Shown: positions 1-14,548 of the stretch, in pieces
How the letters are laid out: every line of letters starts with the position of its first letter
Numbering within the stretch: position 1 is the first letter of the stretch
From: Paraescarpia echinospica
Taxonomy: Eukaryota; Annelida; Polychaeta; Sabellida; Siboglinidae
NCBI GenBank assembly: GCA_020002185.1
Contig: CM034534.1
Location: 10,121,492 to 10,185,491 of the forward strand
Direction of reading: 5' to 3'
Length of the DNA stretch: 64,000 bases
Program-made: the position numbers and the translations under genes
Notes under the pieces: generated by a model
What the model saw: the letters and a program-made list of their open reading frames with translations, nothing else
Told to the model about the DNA's origin: nothing
Databases searched by the model: none

Positions 1-3000
1 AAAATACAGATTTGATGTGATATGCGTGAGTTTTTCTCGAACACCTTGACATGGGACATGTTTGTCTCTTGAATACTGAATTAGACAAGATAAAACATCA
101 AATGGGATTGAGTTTTCACACCCATAACTTACGTACTATTTTCTTGTAACTTACGTGACGGAGATGAAAGGGTAACATATATTCCTATTTGTGGTTAATC
201 TAGTTGTGTGTGTTGGTGGATATCAGTCTAGCCTTCGTGAAGATTTATACTATTCAGGACATCTATTTGGGGTAAGACCATATTAACGATCCGTCCGCCG
301 AAAGAATGCACTTGAAAATACCGTTTTGGTGTGATATGCGTGAGTTTTTCTCGAACACTTTGATATGGGACATGTTTGTTTCGTGAATACTGAATGTACT
401 ACTGCATTAGACAAGATAAAACATCAAATGGGAATAAGTTTTCACACCCATAACTTACGTACTATTTTCTTGTAACTTACGTGACGGAGATGAAAGGGTA
501 ACATACATTACTCTTTGTGGTTAATCTAGATGTGTGTGTTGCATGATATCTGTCTAGCCTTCGTGAAGATTTGTAGTATGCAGGACATCTATTTGGGGAA
601 AGACCATATTAAGGATCCGTCCGCCGAAAGAGTGCACTTGAAAATACCGTTTTGGTGTGATATGCGTCAGTTTTTCTCAAACACTTTGACGTGGGACATG
701 TTTGTCTCGTGAATACTGAATTAGACAAGATAAAACATCAAATGGGATTGAGTTTTCACACCCATAACTTACGTACTATTTTCTTGTAACTTACGTGACG
801 GAGATGAAAGGGTAACATACATTCCTATTTGTGGTTAATCTAGTTGTGTGTGTTGCTGGATATCAGTCTAGCCTTCGTGAAGATTTGTAGTATGCAGGAC
901 ATCTATTTGGGGTAAGACCATATTAACGATCCGTCCGCCGAAAGAGTGCACTTGAAAATACCGTTTTTGTGTGATATGCGTGAGTTTTTCTCAAACACTT
1001 TGACGTGGGACATGTTTGTCTCGTGAATACTGAAATAGACAAGATAAAACATCAAATGGGATTGAGTTTTCACACCCATAACTTACGTACTATTTTCTTG
1101 TAACATACGTGACGGAGGTGAAAGGGTAACATACATTCCCATTTGTTATTAATCTAGATGTGTGTGTAGCTTGATATCAGTTTAGCATTCTTGACGATTT
1201 GCAGCATGCAGGACATCTATTTTGGGAAAGACCATATTAAGGATCCGTCCGCCGAAAGAGTGCACTTGAAAATACCGTTTTGGTGTGATATGCGTGAGTT
1301 TTTCTCGAACACTTTGATATGGGACATGTTTGTTTCGTGAATACTGAATGTACTACTGCATTAGACAAGATAAAATATCAAATGGGAATAAGTTTTCACA
1401 CCCATAACTTACGTACTATTTTCTTGTAACTAACGTGACGGAGATGAAAGGGTAACTTGTTACATTCCTCTTTGTGGTTAATCTAGATGTGTGTGTTGCA
1501 TGATATCTGTCTAGCCTTCGTGAAGATTTGTAGCATGCAGGATATCTATTTGGGGAAAGACCATATTAAGGATCCGTCCGCCGAAAGAGTGCACTTGAAA
1601 ATACTGTTTTGGTGTGATATGCGTCAGTTTTTCTCAAACACTTTGACGTGGGACATGTTTGTCTCGTGAATACTGAATTAGACAAGATAAAACATCAAAT
1701 GGGATTGAGTTTTCACACCCATAACTTACGTACTATTTTCTAGTAACTTACTTGACGGAGATGAAAGGGTAACATACATTCCTCTTTGTGGTTAATCTAG
1801 ATGTGTGTGTTGCATGATATTAGTCTAGCCTTCTTGAAGATTTGTAGTATGCAGGACATCTATTTGAGGTAAGACCATATTAAGGAGGATCCGTCCGCCG
1901 AATGAGTGCACTTGAAAATATCGTTTTGATGTGATATGCGTGAGTTTTTCTCGAACACCTTGACATGGGACATGTTTGTCTCTTGAATACTGAATTAGAC
2001 AAGATAAAACATCAAATGGGATTGAGTTTTCACACCCATAACTTACGTACTATTTTCTTGTAACTTACGTGACGGAGATGAAAGGGTAACATATATTCCT
2101 ATTTGTGGTTAATCTAGTTGTGTGTGTTGGTGGATATCAGTCTAGCCTTCGTGAAGATTTGTACTATGCAGGACATCTATTTGGGGTAAGACCATATTAA
2201 CGATCCGTCCGCCGAAAGAGTGCACTTGAAAATACCGTTTTGGTGTGATATGCGTGAGTTTTTCTCGAACACTTTGATATGGGACATGTTTGTTTCGTGA
2301 ATACTGAATGTACTACTGCATTAGACAAGATAAAACATCAAATGGGAATAAGTTTTCACACCCATAACTTACGTACTATTTTCTTGTAACTTACGTGACG
2401 GAGATGAAAGGGTAACATACATTACTCTTTGTGGTTAATCTAGATGTGTGTGTTGCATGATATCTGTCTAGCCTTCGTGAAGATTTGTAGTATGCAGGAC
2501 ATCTATTTGGGGAAAGACCATATTAAGGATCCGTCCGCCGAAAGAGTGCACTTGAAAATACCGTTTTGGTGTGATATGCGTCAGTTTTTCTCAAACACTT
2601 TGACGTGGGACATGTTTGTCTCGTGAATACTGAATTACACAAGATAAAACATCAAATGGGATTGAGTTTTCACACCCATAACTTACGTACTATTTTCTTG
2701 TAACTTACGTGACGGAAATGAAAGGGTAACATACATTCCTATTTGTGGTTAATCTAGTTGTGTGTGTGTTGCTTGATATCAGTCTAGCCTTCGTGAAGAT
2801 TTGTAGTATGCAGGACATCTATTTGGGGTAAGACCATATTAAAGATCCGTCCGCCGAAAGAGTGCACTTGAAAATACCGTTTTTGTGTGATATGCGTGAG
2901 TTTTCTCAAACACTTTGACGTGGGACATGTTTGTCTCGTGAATACTGGATGTACTACTGCTTTAGACAAGATAGCACATCAAATGGGAATTAATTTTCAC

Positions 3001-6000
3001 ACCCATAACTTTCGTACTGTTTTCTTGTAACTTACGTGACGGAGATGAAAGGGTAACATACATTCCCCTTTGTGGTTAATCTAGATGTGTGTGTTGCTTG
3101 ATATCAATCTAGCCTTCGTGAAGATTTTTAGTATGCAGGACATCTATTTGGGGTAAGACCATATTAAGGATCCTTCCGCCGAATGAGTGCACTTGAAAAT
3201 ACCGTTTTGGTGTGATATGCGTGAGTTTTTCTCGAACACTTTGACAAGGGACATGTTTGTTTCGTGAATACTGAATGTACTACTGCATTAGTCAATATAA
3301 AACATCAAATGGGAATGAGTTCTCACACCCATAACTTACGTACTATTTTCTTGTAACTTACGTGACGGAGATGAAAGGGTAACATACATTCCTATTTGTT
3401 GTTAATCTAGATGTGTGAGTAGCTTGATATCAGTTTAGCATTGTTGACGATTTGCAGCATGCAGGACATCTATTTGGGGAAAGACCATATTAAGGATCCG
3501 TCCGCCGAAAGAGTGCACTTGAAAATACCGTTTTGGTGTGATATGCGTGAGTTTTTCTCGAACACTTTGACATGGGACATGTTTGTTTCGTGAATACTGA
3601 ATGTACTACTGCATTAGACAAGATAAAACATCGAATGGGAATAAGTTTTCACACCCATAACTTACGTATTATTTTCTTGTAACTTACGTGACGGAGATGA
3701 AAGGGTTACATACATTCCTCTTTGTTGTTAATCTAGATGTGTGTGTTGCATGATATCTGTCTAGCCTTCGTGAAGATTTGTAGTATGCAGGACATCTATT
3801 TGGGGAAAGACCATATTAAGGATCCGTCCGCCGAAAGAGTGCACTTGAAAATACCGTTTTGGTGTGATATGCGTCAGTTTTTCTCAAACACTTTGACGTG
3901 GGACATGTTTGTCTCGTGAATACTGAATTAGACAAGATAAAACATCAAATGGGATTGAGTTTTAACACCCATAACTTACGTACTATTTTCTTGTAACTTA
4001 CGTGACGGAGATGAAAGGGTAACATACATTCCTCTTTGTGGTTAATCTAGATGTGTGTGTTGCATGATATCAGTCTAGCCTTCATGGAGATTTGTAGTAT
4101 GCAGGACATCTATTTGGGGTAAGACCATATTAAGGATCCGTCCGCCGAAAGAGTGCACTTGAAAATACCGTTTTGGTGTGATATGCGTCAGTTTTTCTCA
4201 AACACTTTGACGTGGGACTTGTTTGTCTCGTGAATACTGAATTAGACAAGATAAAACATCAAATGGGATTGAGTTTTCACACCCATAACTTACGTACTAT
4301 TTTCTTGTAACTTACGTGACGGAGATGAAAGGGTAACATACATTCCTATTTGTGGTTAATCTAGTTGTGTGTGTTGCTGGATATCAGTCTAGCCTTCGTG
4401 AAGATTTGTAGTATGCAGGACATCTATTTGGGGTAAGACCATATTAACGATCCGTCCGCCGAAAGAGTGCACTTGAAAATACCGTTTTTGTGTGATATGC
4501 GTGAGTTTTTCTCAAACACTTTGACGTGGGACATGTTTGTCTCGTGAATACTGAATGTACTACTGCATTAGACAAGATAAAACATCAAATGGGAATGAGT
4601 TTTCACAACCATAACTTACGTACTGTTTTCTTGTAACTTACGTGACGGAGATGAAAGGGTAACATACATTCCTCTTTGTGGTTAATCTAGATGTGTGTGT
4701 AGCATGATATCTGTCTAGCCTTCGTGAAGAATTGTAGTATGCAGGACTTCTATTTGGGGAAAGACCATATTAAGGATCCGTCCGCCGAAAGAGTGCACTT
4801 GAAAATACCGTTTTGGTGTGATATGCGTCAGTTTTTCTCAAACACTTTGACGTGGGACATGTTTGTCTCGTGAATACTGAATGTACTACTGCTTTAGACA
4901 AGATAGCACATCAAATGGGAATGAATTTTCACACCCATAACTTTCGTACTGTTTTCTTGTAACTTACGTGACGGAGATGAAAGGGTAACATACATTCCCC
5001 TTTGTGGTTAATCTAGATGTGTGTGTTGCTTGATATCAGTCTAGCCTTCGTGAAGATTTTTAGTATGCAGGACATCTATTTGGGGTAAGACCATATTAAG
5101 GATCCGTCCGCCGAATGAGTGCACTTGAAAATACCGTTTTGGTGTGATATGCGTGAGTTTTTCTCGAACACTTTGACATGGGACATGTTTGTTTCGTGAA
5201 TACTGAATGTACTACTGCATTAGTCAATATAAAACATCAAATGGGAATGAGTTTTCACACCCATAACTTACGTACTATTTTCTTGTAACTTACGTGACGG
5301 AAATGAAAGGGTAACATACATTCCTATTTGTGGTTAATCTAGTTGTGTGTGTGTTGCTTCATATCAGTCTAGCCTTCGTGAAGATTTGTAGTATGCAGGA
5401 CATCTATTTGGGGTAAGACCATATTAAAGATCCGTCCGCCGAAAGAGTGCACTTGAAAATACCGTTTTTGTGTGATATGCGTGAGTTTTCTCAAACACTT
5501 TGACGTGGGACATGTTTGTCTCGTGAATACTGAATGTACTACTGCTTTAGACAAGATAGCACATCAAATGGGAATGAATTTTCACACCCATAACTTTCGT
5601 ACTGTTTTCTTGTAACTTACGTGACGGAGATGAAAGGGTAACATACATTCCCCTTTGTGGTTAATCTAGATGTGTGTGTTGCTTGATATCAATCTAGCCT
5701 TCGTGAAGATTTTTAGTATGCAGGACATCTATTTGGGGTAAGACCATATTAAGGATCCTTCCGCCGAATGAGTGCACTTGAAAATACCGTTTTGGTGTGA
5801 TATGCGTGAGTTTTTCTCGAACACTTTGACAAGGGACATGTTTGTTTCGTGAATACTGAATGTACTACTGCATTAGTCAATATAAAACATCAAATGGGAA
5901 TGAGTTTTCACACCCATAACTTACGTACTATTTTCTTGTAACTTACGTGACGGAGATGAAAGGGTAACATACATTCCCATTTGTTGTTAATCTAGATGTG

Positions 6001-9000
6001 TGTGTAGCTTGATATCAGTTTAGCATTGTTGACGATTTGCAGCATGCAGGACATCTATTTGGGGAAAGACCATATTAAGGATCCGTCCGCCGAAAGAGTG
6101 CACTTGAAAATACCGTTTTGGTGTGATATGCGTGAGTTTTTCTCGAACACTTTGACATGGGACATGTTTGTTTCGTGAATACTGAATGTACTACTGCATT
6201 AGACAAGATAAAACATCGAATGGGAATAAGTTTTCACACCCATAACTTACGTATTATTTTCTTGTAACTTACGTGACGGAGATGAAAGGGTTACATACAT
6301 TCCTCTTTGTTGTTAATCTAGATGTGTGTGTTGCATGATATCTGTCTAGCCTTCGTGAAGATTTGTAGTATGCAGGACATCTATTTGGGGAAAGACCATA
6401 TTAAGGATCCGTCCGCCGAAAGAGTGCACTTGAAAATACCGTTTTTGTGTGATATGCGTCAGTTTTTCTCAAACACTTTGACGTGGGACATGTTTGTCTC
6501 GTGAATACTGAATTAGACAAGATAAAACATCAAATGGGATTGAGTTTTCACACCCATAACTTACGTACTATTTTCTTGTAACTTACGTGACGGAGATGAA
6601 AGGGTAACATACATTCCTCTTTGTGGTTAATCTAGATGTGTGTGTTGCATGATATCAGTCTAGCCTTCATGGAGATTTGTAGTATGCAGGACATCTATTT
6701 GGGGTAAGACCATATTAAGGATCCGTCCGCCGAAAGAGTGCACTTGAAAATACCGTTTTGGTGTGATATGCGTCAGTTTTTCTCAAACACTTTGACGTGG
6801 GACATGTTTGTCTCGTGAATACTGAATTAGACAAGATAAAACATCAAATGGGATTGAGTTTTCACACCCATAACTTACGTACTATTTTCTTGTAACTTAC
6901 GTGACGGAGATGAAAAGGGTAACATACATTCCTATTTGTGGTTAATCTGTTGTGTGTGTTGCTGGATATCAGTCTAGCCTTCGTGAAGATTTGTAGTATG
7001 CAGGACATCTATTTGGGGTAAGACCATATTAACGATCCGTCCGCCGAAAGAGTGCACTTCAAAATACCGTTTTTGTGTGATATGCGTGAGTTTTTCTCAA
7101 ACACTTTGACGTGGGACATGTTTGTCTCGTGAATACTGAATGTACTACTGCACTAGACAACATAAAACATCAAATGGGAATGAGTTTTCACACCCATAAC
7201 TTACGTACGATTTTCTTGCAACTTACGTGACGGAGATGTAAGGGTAACATACATTCCCCTTTGTGGTTAATCTAGATGTGTGTGTTGCTTGATATCAGTC
7301 TAGCCTTCGTGAAGATTTGTAGTATGCAGGACATCTATTTGGGGTAAGACCATATTAAGGATCCGTCCGCCGAAAGAGTGCACTTGAAAATACCGTTTTG
7401 GTGTGATATGCGTCAGTTTTTCTCAAACACTTTGACGTGGGACATGTTTGTCTCGTGAATACTGAATTACACAAGATAAAACATCAAATGGGATTGAGTT
7501 TTCACACCCATAACTTACGTACTATTTTCTTGTAACTTACGTGACGGAAATGAAAGGGTAACATACATTCCTATTTGTGGTTAATCTAGTTGTGTGTGTG
7601 TTGCTTCATATCAGTCTAGCCTTCGTGAAGATTTGTAGTATGCAGGACATCTATTTGGGGTAAGACCATATTAAAGATCCGTCCGCCGAAAGAGTGCACT
7701 TGAAAATACAGTTTTTGTGTGATATGCGTGAGTTTTCTCAAACACTTTGACGTGGGACATGTTTGTCTCGTGAATACTGAATGTACTACTGCTTTAGACA
7801 AGATAGCACATCAAATGGGAATGAATTTTCACACCCATAACTTTCGTACTGTTTTCTTGTAACTTACGTGACGGAGATGAAAGGGTAACATACATTCCCC
7901 TTTGTGGTTAATCTAGATGTGTGTGTTGCTTGATATCAGTCTAGCCTTCGTGAAGATTTTTAGTATGCAGGACATCTATTTGGGGTAAGACCATATTAAG
8001 GATCCGTCCGCCGAATGAGTGCACTTGAAAATACCGTTTTGGTGTGATATGCGTGAGTTTTTCTCGAACACTTTGACATGGGACATGTTTGTTTCGTGAA
8101 TACTGAATGTACTACTGCATTAGTCAATATAAAACATCAAATGGGAATGAGTTTTCACACCCATAACTTACGTACTATTTTCTTGTAACTTACGTGACGG
8201 AGATGAAAGGGTAACATACATTCCCATTTGTTGTTAATCTAGATGTGTGTGTAGCTTGATATCAGTTTAGCATTGTTGACGATTTGCAGCATGCAGGACA
8301 TCTATTTGGGGAAAGACCATATTAAGGATCCGTCCGCCGAAAGAGTGCACTTGAAAATACCGTTTTGGTGTGATATGCGTCAGTTTTTCTCGAACACTTT
8401 GACATGGGACATGTTTGTTTCGTGAATACTGAATGTACTACTGCATTAGACAAGATAAAACATCAAATGGGAATAAGTTTTCACACCCATAACTTACGTA
8501 TTATTTTCTTGTAACTTACGTGACGGAGATGAATGGGTAACATACATTCCTCTTTGTTGTTAATCTAGATGTGTGTGTTGCATGATATCTGTCTAGCCTT
8601 CGTGAAGATTTGTAGTATGCAGGACATCTATTTGGGAAAAGACCATATTAAGGATCCGTCCGCCGAAAGAGTGCACTTGAAAATACCGTTTTGGTGTGAT
8701 ATGCGTCAGTTTTTCTCAAACACTTTGACGTGGGACATGTTTGTCTCGTGAATACTGAATTAGACAAGATAAAACATCAAATGGGATTGAGTTTTAACAC
8801 CCATAACTTACGTACTATTTTCTTGTAACTTACGTGACGGAGATGAAAGGGTAACATACATTCCTCTTTGTGGTTAATCTAGATGTGTGTGTTGCATGAT
8901 ATCAGTCTAGCCTTCATGGAGATTTGTAGTATGCAGGACATCTATTTGGGGTAAGACCATATTAAGGATCCGTCCGCCGAAAGAGTGCACTTGAAAATAC

Positions 9001-9773
9001 CGTTTTGGTGTGATATGCGTCAGTTTTTCTCAAACACTTTGACGTGGGACATGTTTGTCTCGTGAATACTGAATTAGACAAGATAAAACATCAAATGGGA
9101 TTGAGTTTTCACACCCATAACTTACGTACTATTTTCTTGTAACTTACGTGACGGAGATGAAAGGGTAACATACATTCCTATTTGTGGTTAATCTAGTTGT
9201 GTGTGTTGCTGGATATCAGTCTAGCCTTCGTGAAGATTTGTAGTATGCAGGACATCTATTTGGGGTAAGACCATATTAACGATCCGTCCGCCGAAAGAGT
9301 GCACTTGAAAATACCGTTTTTGTGTGAAATGCGTGAGTTTTTCTCAAACACTTTGACGTGGGACATGTTTGTCTCGTGAATACTGAATATACTACTGCAT
9401 TAGTCAATATAAAACATCAAATGGGAATGAGTTTTCACACCCATAACTTACGTACTATTTCTTGTAACTTACGTGACGGAGATGAAAGGGTAACATACAT
9501 TCCCCTTTGTGGTTAATCTAGTTGCGTGTGTTGCTTGATATCAGTCTAGCCTTCGCGAAGATTTGTAGCATGTAGGACATCTATTTGGGGTAAGACCATA
9601 TTAAGGTTCCGTTCGCCGAAAGAGTTCACTTAAAAATAACGTTTTGGTGTGATATACGTGAATTTTTCTCGAACACTTTGACATGGGACATGTTTGTTTC
9701 GTGGATACTGAATGTACTACTGCATTAGACAACATAAAACATCAAATGGGAATGAGTTTTCATAACTTACGTA
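1..9773. repeat. Tandem satellite array with higher-order repeats
   Basis: About 30 head-to-tail monomers fill the first 9.8 kb and the array is cut by the left edge. Using the landmark CCGTCCGCCG (291, 617, 931, 1245, 1574, 1891, 2205, 2531, 2847 and so on to 9609), spacings fall into two classes, 314-317 bp and 325-329 bp. The classes differ mainly by a 12-bp indel (TGTACTACTGCA present or absent after GAATACTGAA). Larger periods are visible: 957 bp (3 monomers), 1,914 bp (6), about 2,585 bp (8, 2847 to 5432) and about 2,247 bp (7, 5432 to 7679). The last two monomers are the most diverged, and the array ends inside a monomer near 9,773. The 60-61 residue open frames recurring in some monomers are a by-product of the repeat and not genes. 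Confidence 0.97.
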
Positions 9774-10449
9774 GATGTCTCCTGGTAAATGACATTCTAG
9801 AATCTAGAATATGTGACGTGTATCTGGTATTACTAGGGGCTCTCACCAAATAAACAAATGGGAATTTTTTTTATGGTTGGATAAATCGGTGTATGAGATC
9901 ATTTATGCAGTTTTCCTAATTGTAAATCTACACAGATTAAGATTATACACCAAAAGACACAAACACCATATTTTTACATAAAGGTATAATTTTAATGTTT
10001 AAATATGCATGATAATGAAACATCAGTATCCAGTCACAAGCAATGAAATGTGTCAATGCCTGAGGCCAGTGCCTACTGTTCAGTCAACTCTCCTGTTTTT
10101 AAGATGAGAAAGCATCCAAACAATACTCTTCACAAGCATTCCTGTATTAAATTTTCTGTGCATAAGGCATAAAATTATAGCATTTCAGAAAACGTCAACA
10201 AAATATTCCAATACAGGATCACCATACAGGTAAGCATAAAATTTCTACTTTTTCTACTGCAACTGTGGATTTTGTGTGGAGGAAATAAAGAGATTTGACT
10301 GACTAAAGACCTAAAAAGAACTGAATCATAAAACAACTGTATATATAACTCAAGGAGGAAACAAACACGTGTCTAATCAACGTATTAGCTGACTAGGTCG
10401 GCAAATGCTGAATGAAACTGTTTCAATGAATCCATCAGTATGGTGGCAT
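9774..10449. other. Unique sequence between satellite and SNRNP27 stop
   Basis: AT-rich single-copy-looking DNA. It presumably holds the 3' UTR of the minus-strand SNRNP27 gene. I found no clear AATAAA on the minus strand and no coding potential. Confidence 0.5.
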
Positions 10450-13400
10450 CTAGGCAATAAAATCAAGTGGTCGGTTGAAGCCGCCTCGTCGGTTCATGTA
10501 TTGTCTGCAACAACAAAAGGAAAATCATATGTTAGTGTGTGTGGTGTGTGTGTGTGTTTGTGTGCGTGTGTGAGTGTAAATCAAATCAAAATGTACTGGA
10601 GATTAATGAAATAATAATTACAAGATCGAAATGGATTGGACATGTGCTCAGAAAAATGAAGACAGCAACTGCATGACGGCAATAACATGGACGCCAGAAG
10701 GGACAAGGAAAGTGGATCGCCATAAAACAGGCAACTGGCAGACAACTGTTGAAAAAGAAAGAGACCAACTACAGTGGGAAACATGGAAGGAACCCAGACA
10801 GGTAGCCACAGAAAGAACAAACTGGAGAAGACTCACTGCAGCTTTGTGGGCCCAAAGAAGATAAGGTAATAATTACTATGAAATAACAAATCAAAGTAGC
10901 CATACTTTTAAATTTAAACTTAATATATTTGCATGTTTAACTGAAAGTATTTGAAACAAAACACTATGACAGCATCATCAACAAAATGATATTGGACGTA
11001 TCATCATTATTATCATCGGTTGGCCGGGGCCGGAGCATAGGTGAGCCTTTTCCATATAAGGTCGATCCTTCATCAGGGATGTAAGGTCTGTTTTTTCAAT
11101 ATCAAGGTTTTCGCAGACCAGCTTGGAGTATGTTTCCTTCTGTTCCCCACAGGATGAATATTGACACTGGTTCTTCAGTATTATGATGGCAATGGCCAGC
11201 TGGTTGTAGGCGCCTCCTGCGAATCTTGTGTTTGAGTTTGTTTACGTGACTATTGTAGCCTATTGCTCCAGTGGACATTTAGGCACTTTCTTAACATTCT
11301 GGTGTAACTTCCGTCTAGTTTTTTTCTAGTTGTTTTGTGAGCGTCCAGGTATCTGCTCCGTAAACAATATACTTTCAACGGTGGCACTGAAGATTGACAA
11401 TGTAAGGGTTCTTCTTATGTTTCCCTTCCACATATGGTCTAGCTTGTTACATGCTTGCCAGGCTAGGGCAATGCGTTGGTGAACTTCTTTGCCTGCACTG
11501 TGTACATCACCACTAGCCGTCTTTATTACTTTACGTTCATCTTTTATGTTGATGGTTTTATTCACATTTATAGCCAGTCCAACAGTTCCTGCGTTGTTCT
11601 CGACATTTTCCAGTAATCTCTGTGCAGACTTGATGTTATCATTTATCAGGACTATATTATTAGCAAATGCAAAATGTGTGATTTCTTCCTTTGGAAACGA
11701 CCTACTTCTCCGTTTTCTGATGGTAAAGCCAAGACCAGAGTCTTTCGTTGGTTGTCTTATGACATAGTCCAATATTATAATAAATATGTATGGAGCTAAT
11801 CTATCACTCTGTAAAACACTGGCCTTAATGTCAAAGAACATGGTTTCTCCGTCAGGTGAAATACCGGATGCTGACGTGTAATGGAAGAAGAACATCAAAG
11901 ACTATTTGAATTGGTTCAAATCAGAAAGAGAACTTAAAAAATAAGTGTTTCTACCCAAGGCAGGTCATTGCAGGAAGTTGTCCAATCCAATCTGGCCATC
12001 CAGTGTTAACTTTAGACAAACCCGATAGATTTGTGGGAGCCATAATTAATAATAATTAATTTCTATAACGGTTAAATCCTTGAGATACTGAGCTCAAAAT
12101 CGCAACATCAGAAAGAAGTATTTAGGGTGAAAACACAATTTGGAATAACCAGAATCAGAAAGAGGTATCACGACCAGGACCATAAGAAAAAGCCATCATC
12201 AGACCAAGGGACTGTATTTTGGGAGAAAACACAATTTGTAATAAATATACCATTAGCATGCTGCCTTTTCAGTTTAGTAATGTATTTCCACAATATGCGA
12301 GAATTTATTTAAAAGCAGCATAATTAGAGGCTGATCACATAATAAACCCAATTACAATATAGAGGCAATTTTTTAAGGTGGTGAATATTTCTGAGAACTG
12401 TTGGCATGGGGGGATTATTTGTTTTAAATGATTTGTTGCTGTGAATGTTGATTTGATTAAATTAATAATCGTATGCGATTCTCTTACCTGTATTTCCTTT
12501 TATGTACAATGTTTGCGACGTAGACGTCATTACCACTGACGTGCTTGCCCTAGAACATAAACAAGTAGACATAGTCTTACTTCAAATAATATAAATAACT
12601 GACAAAATAAAGTAGAACAATTGTTTTATTCATATTTATCATAAGCATGACTTTATTAGTAACAAATCCCATGTTATCAAAAATCGCCTCAATCCGCTGT
12701 CTGATTACAGATTGAACATCTACCAGAAACGACTCAGAATTATGTAGTGCATGAATTTACAATGATATACATTAAACAAAAGTATAATATAATTATTGTT
12801 GCTAAAACTACTGCTTTATTATTGACATTTCACTTGGTAAGATGAAAAAGCACCGTGTGTTTAAGAGCAACCTGACTTGTGACTTGAACCCTAGTGACTT
12901 TGAGCTTCATTTGGAATTAAGACAGGTGACCCAAAAAAGTTTACTTGAGACTTGACTACTTTCTGACTACTGGCAGATTTAACACAATTGGTCTTACCTT
13001 TGTTGTGTCAAACCCAGCAAATCCCATCACTTTCATCATTTCAATCTCATCTGGCGTCTTTCCTTCTAACTGTGACTCTGAAAGCAGCAAACTATGACTG
13101 TTAGACATCGACCCTCGCTTAATAAAGTCAACATTAACTGTTTCCTAGTTCCTAGTTGTTTCCAGCACTCTGCAACGTTCTATTAACTGACTAGTCTGTA
13201 TATATTGTGGTTACAATGTTATGATCTTATGAGGTCTCATTCAACTAGCCAGCCTTTTTTAGAACATTATCACCAAGCCGACCTTTCTGTGCTGGCACTG
13301 AGGGTGGTCACTGCCAGGGTGCTTGTCGTCCTCAGTGGTTCTTTTACGTCTCAAATTGAGACGGGACCGACATTAACGTGATCTCAGATTCACGAGGGAT

Positions 13401-14470
13401 ACACAGTCCCCACTGTTGAGAGCCAGGTTTTTACACCAAATATACCATACCTGCCCAGTCCGGGTATTGAACTCGGGGCGCCGGCATGTCAGGCGGATGT
13501 GCTAACCACTACACTATCGCTCTCCCCTGTTTCTAATGCAGCTGATTCAAGCATGCCTTATGTGTATGGACACAAAGTGGATAAATAAAAAAGAAACAAC
13601 AGATTATTCAGTACAGACAGTGTTATTGATAAGTGTGGATTTTTTATTTACAAAAATAATAACATCCACTTGCCAGGTAATAGAATGTTTTTATAATGTG
13701 GATGAAGCAACTGAAAAATATCACAACATTTTTATTCCAGTATTCTGACCCAGTTAAGATTTGAATGGAAGGAGCAATCAGTATCTGCTTGCAAACAAAA
13801 ACTCACTTCTACTATTGAAATCACACTGCCAATCAACAAAAGCTGCATAAATGTACTCGATTGTTTTTTAGCATTTTTTTAGATTATCACCCACTCTTGT
13901 GTATACTATTTCAATGTAAGTAGAATGTCAATCATTGAAGCATAAAATCTAGGAAATTTTCAGTGTAGATTGGATCAGATTATGATTCTGACAGATACCC
14001 ACCGTCAATTTCAGGCCTCTCAATTAATACACAGTCGTCGTCATTACTGTCTCTCTCTTCCGACGGTGTCCTACAATATATAAATATTGTGTCAAGTATG
14101 ATCAAGACACATGTTCATCAATCGTTCTCCTTTCATGCATGTATGTACAGTGAACGCTCATATGGAATATTGGCTCACATCATACTTCCAAAACAAATTC
14201 TAAATTTACAACTATCAGAAGGACACTGGAAGAGAAGTCACCCAAAACTAAGATACAATGACATAATAAAACAAAACCAGAAGAAACAAGTAATAAATTC
14301 CAGACAGTGGTACACACTTGCCCGGTTGACTTGACTTCGAGGAAACTCCTACGCATCAAACCATGCAAGAAGAATACTCACCTGTGACGTTTCCTGGGAG
14401 GAGACCGTGACTTTCTGCAACAGAAATGTGTGTATGCAAAATGCTGTGTGTTTGTGTGTGAACAAAGTGA

Positions 14471-14548
<78 letters not shown>

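Noticed and set aside
530..8751. Recurrent 60-61 codon ORFs in the satellite on both strands
   Set aside because: They recur only because the monomer repeats. Many monomers break the frame by indels, and there is no domain or promoter context.
1..9773. Regular repeats taken as a CRISPR-like array
   Set aside because: Units are 314-329 bp, contiguous and without unique spacers, in an intron-bearing animal genome.
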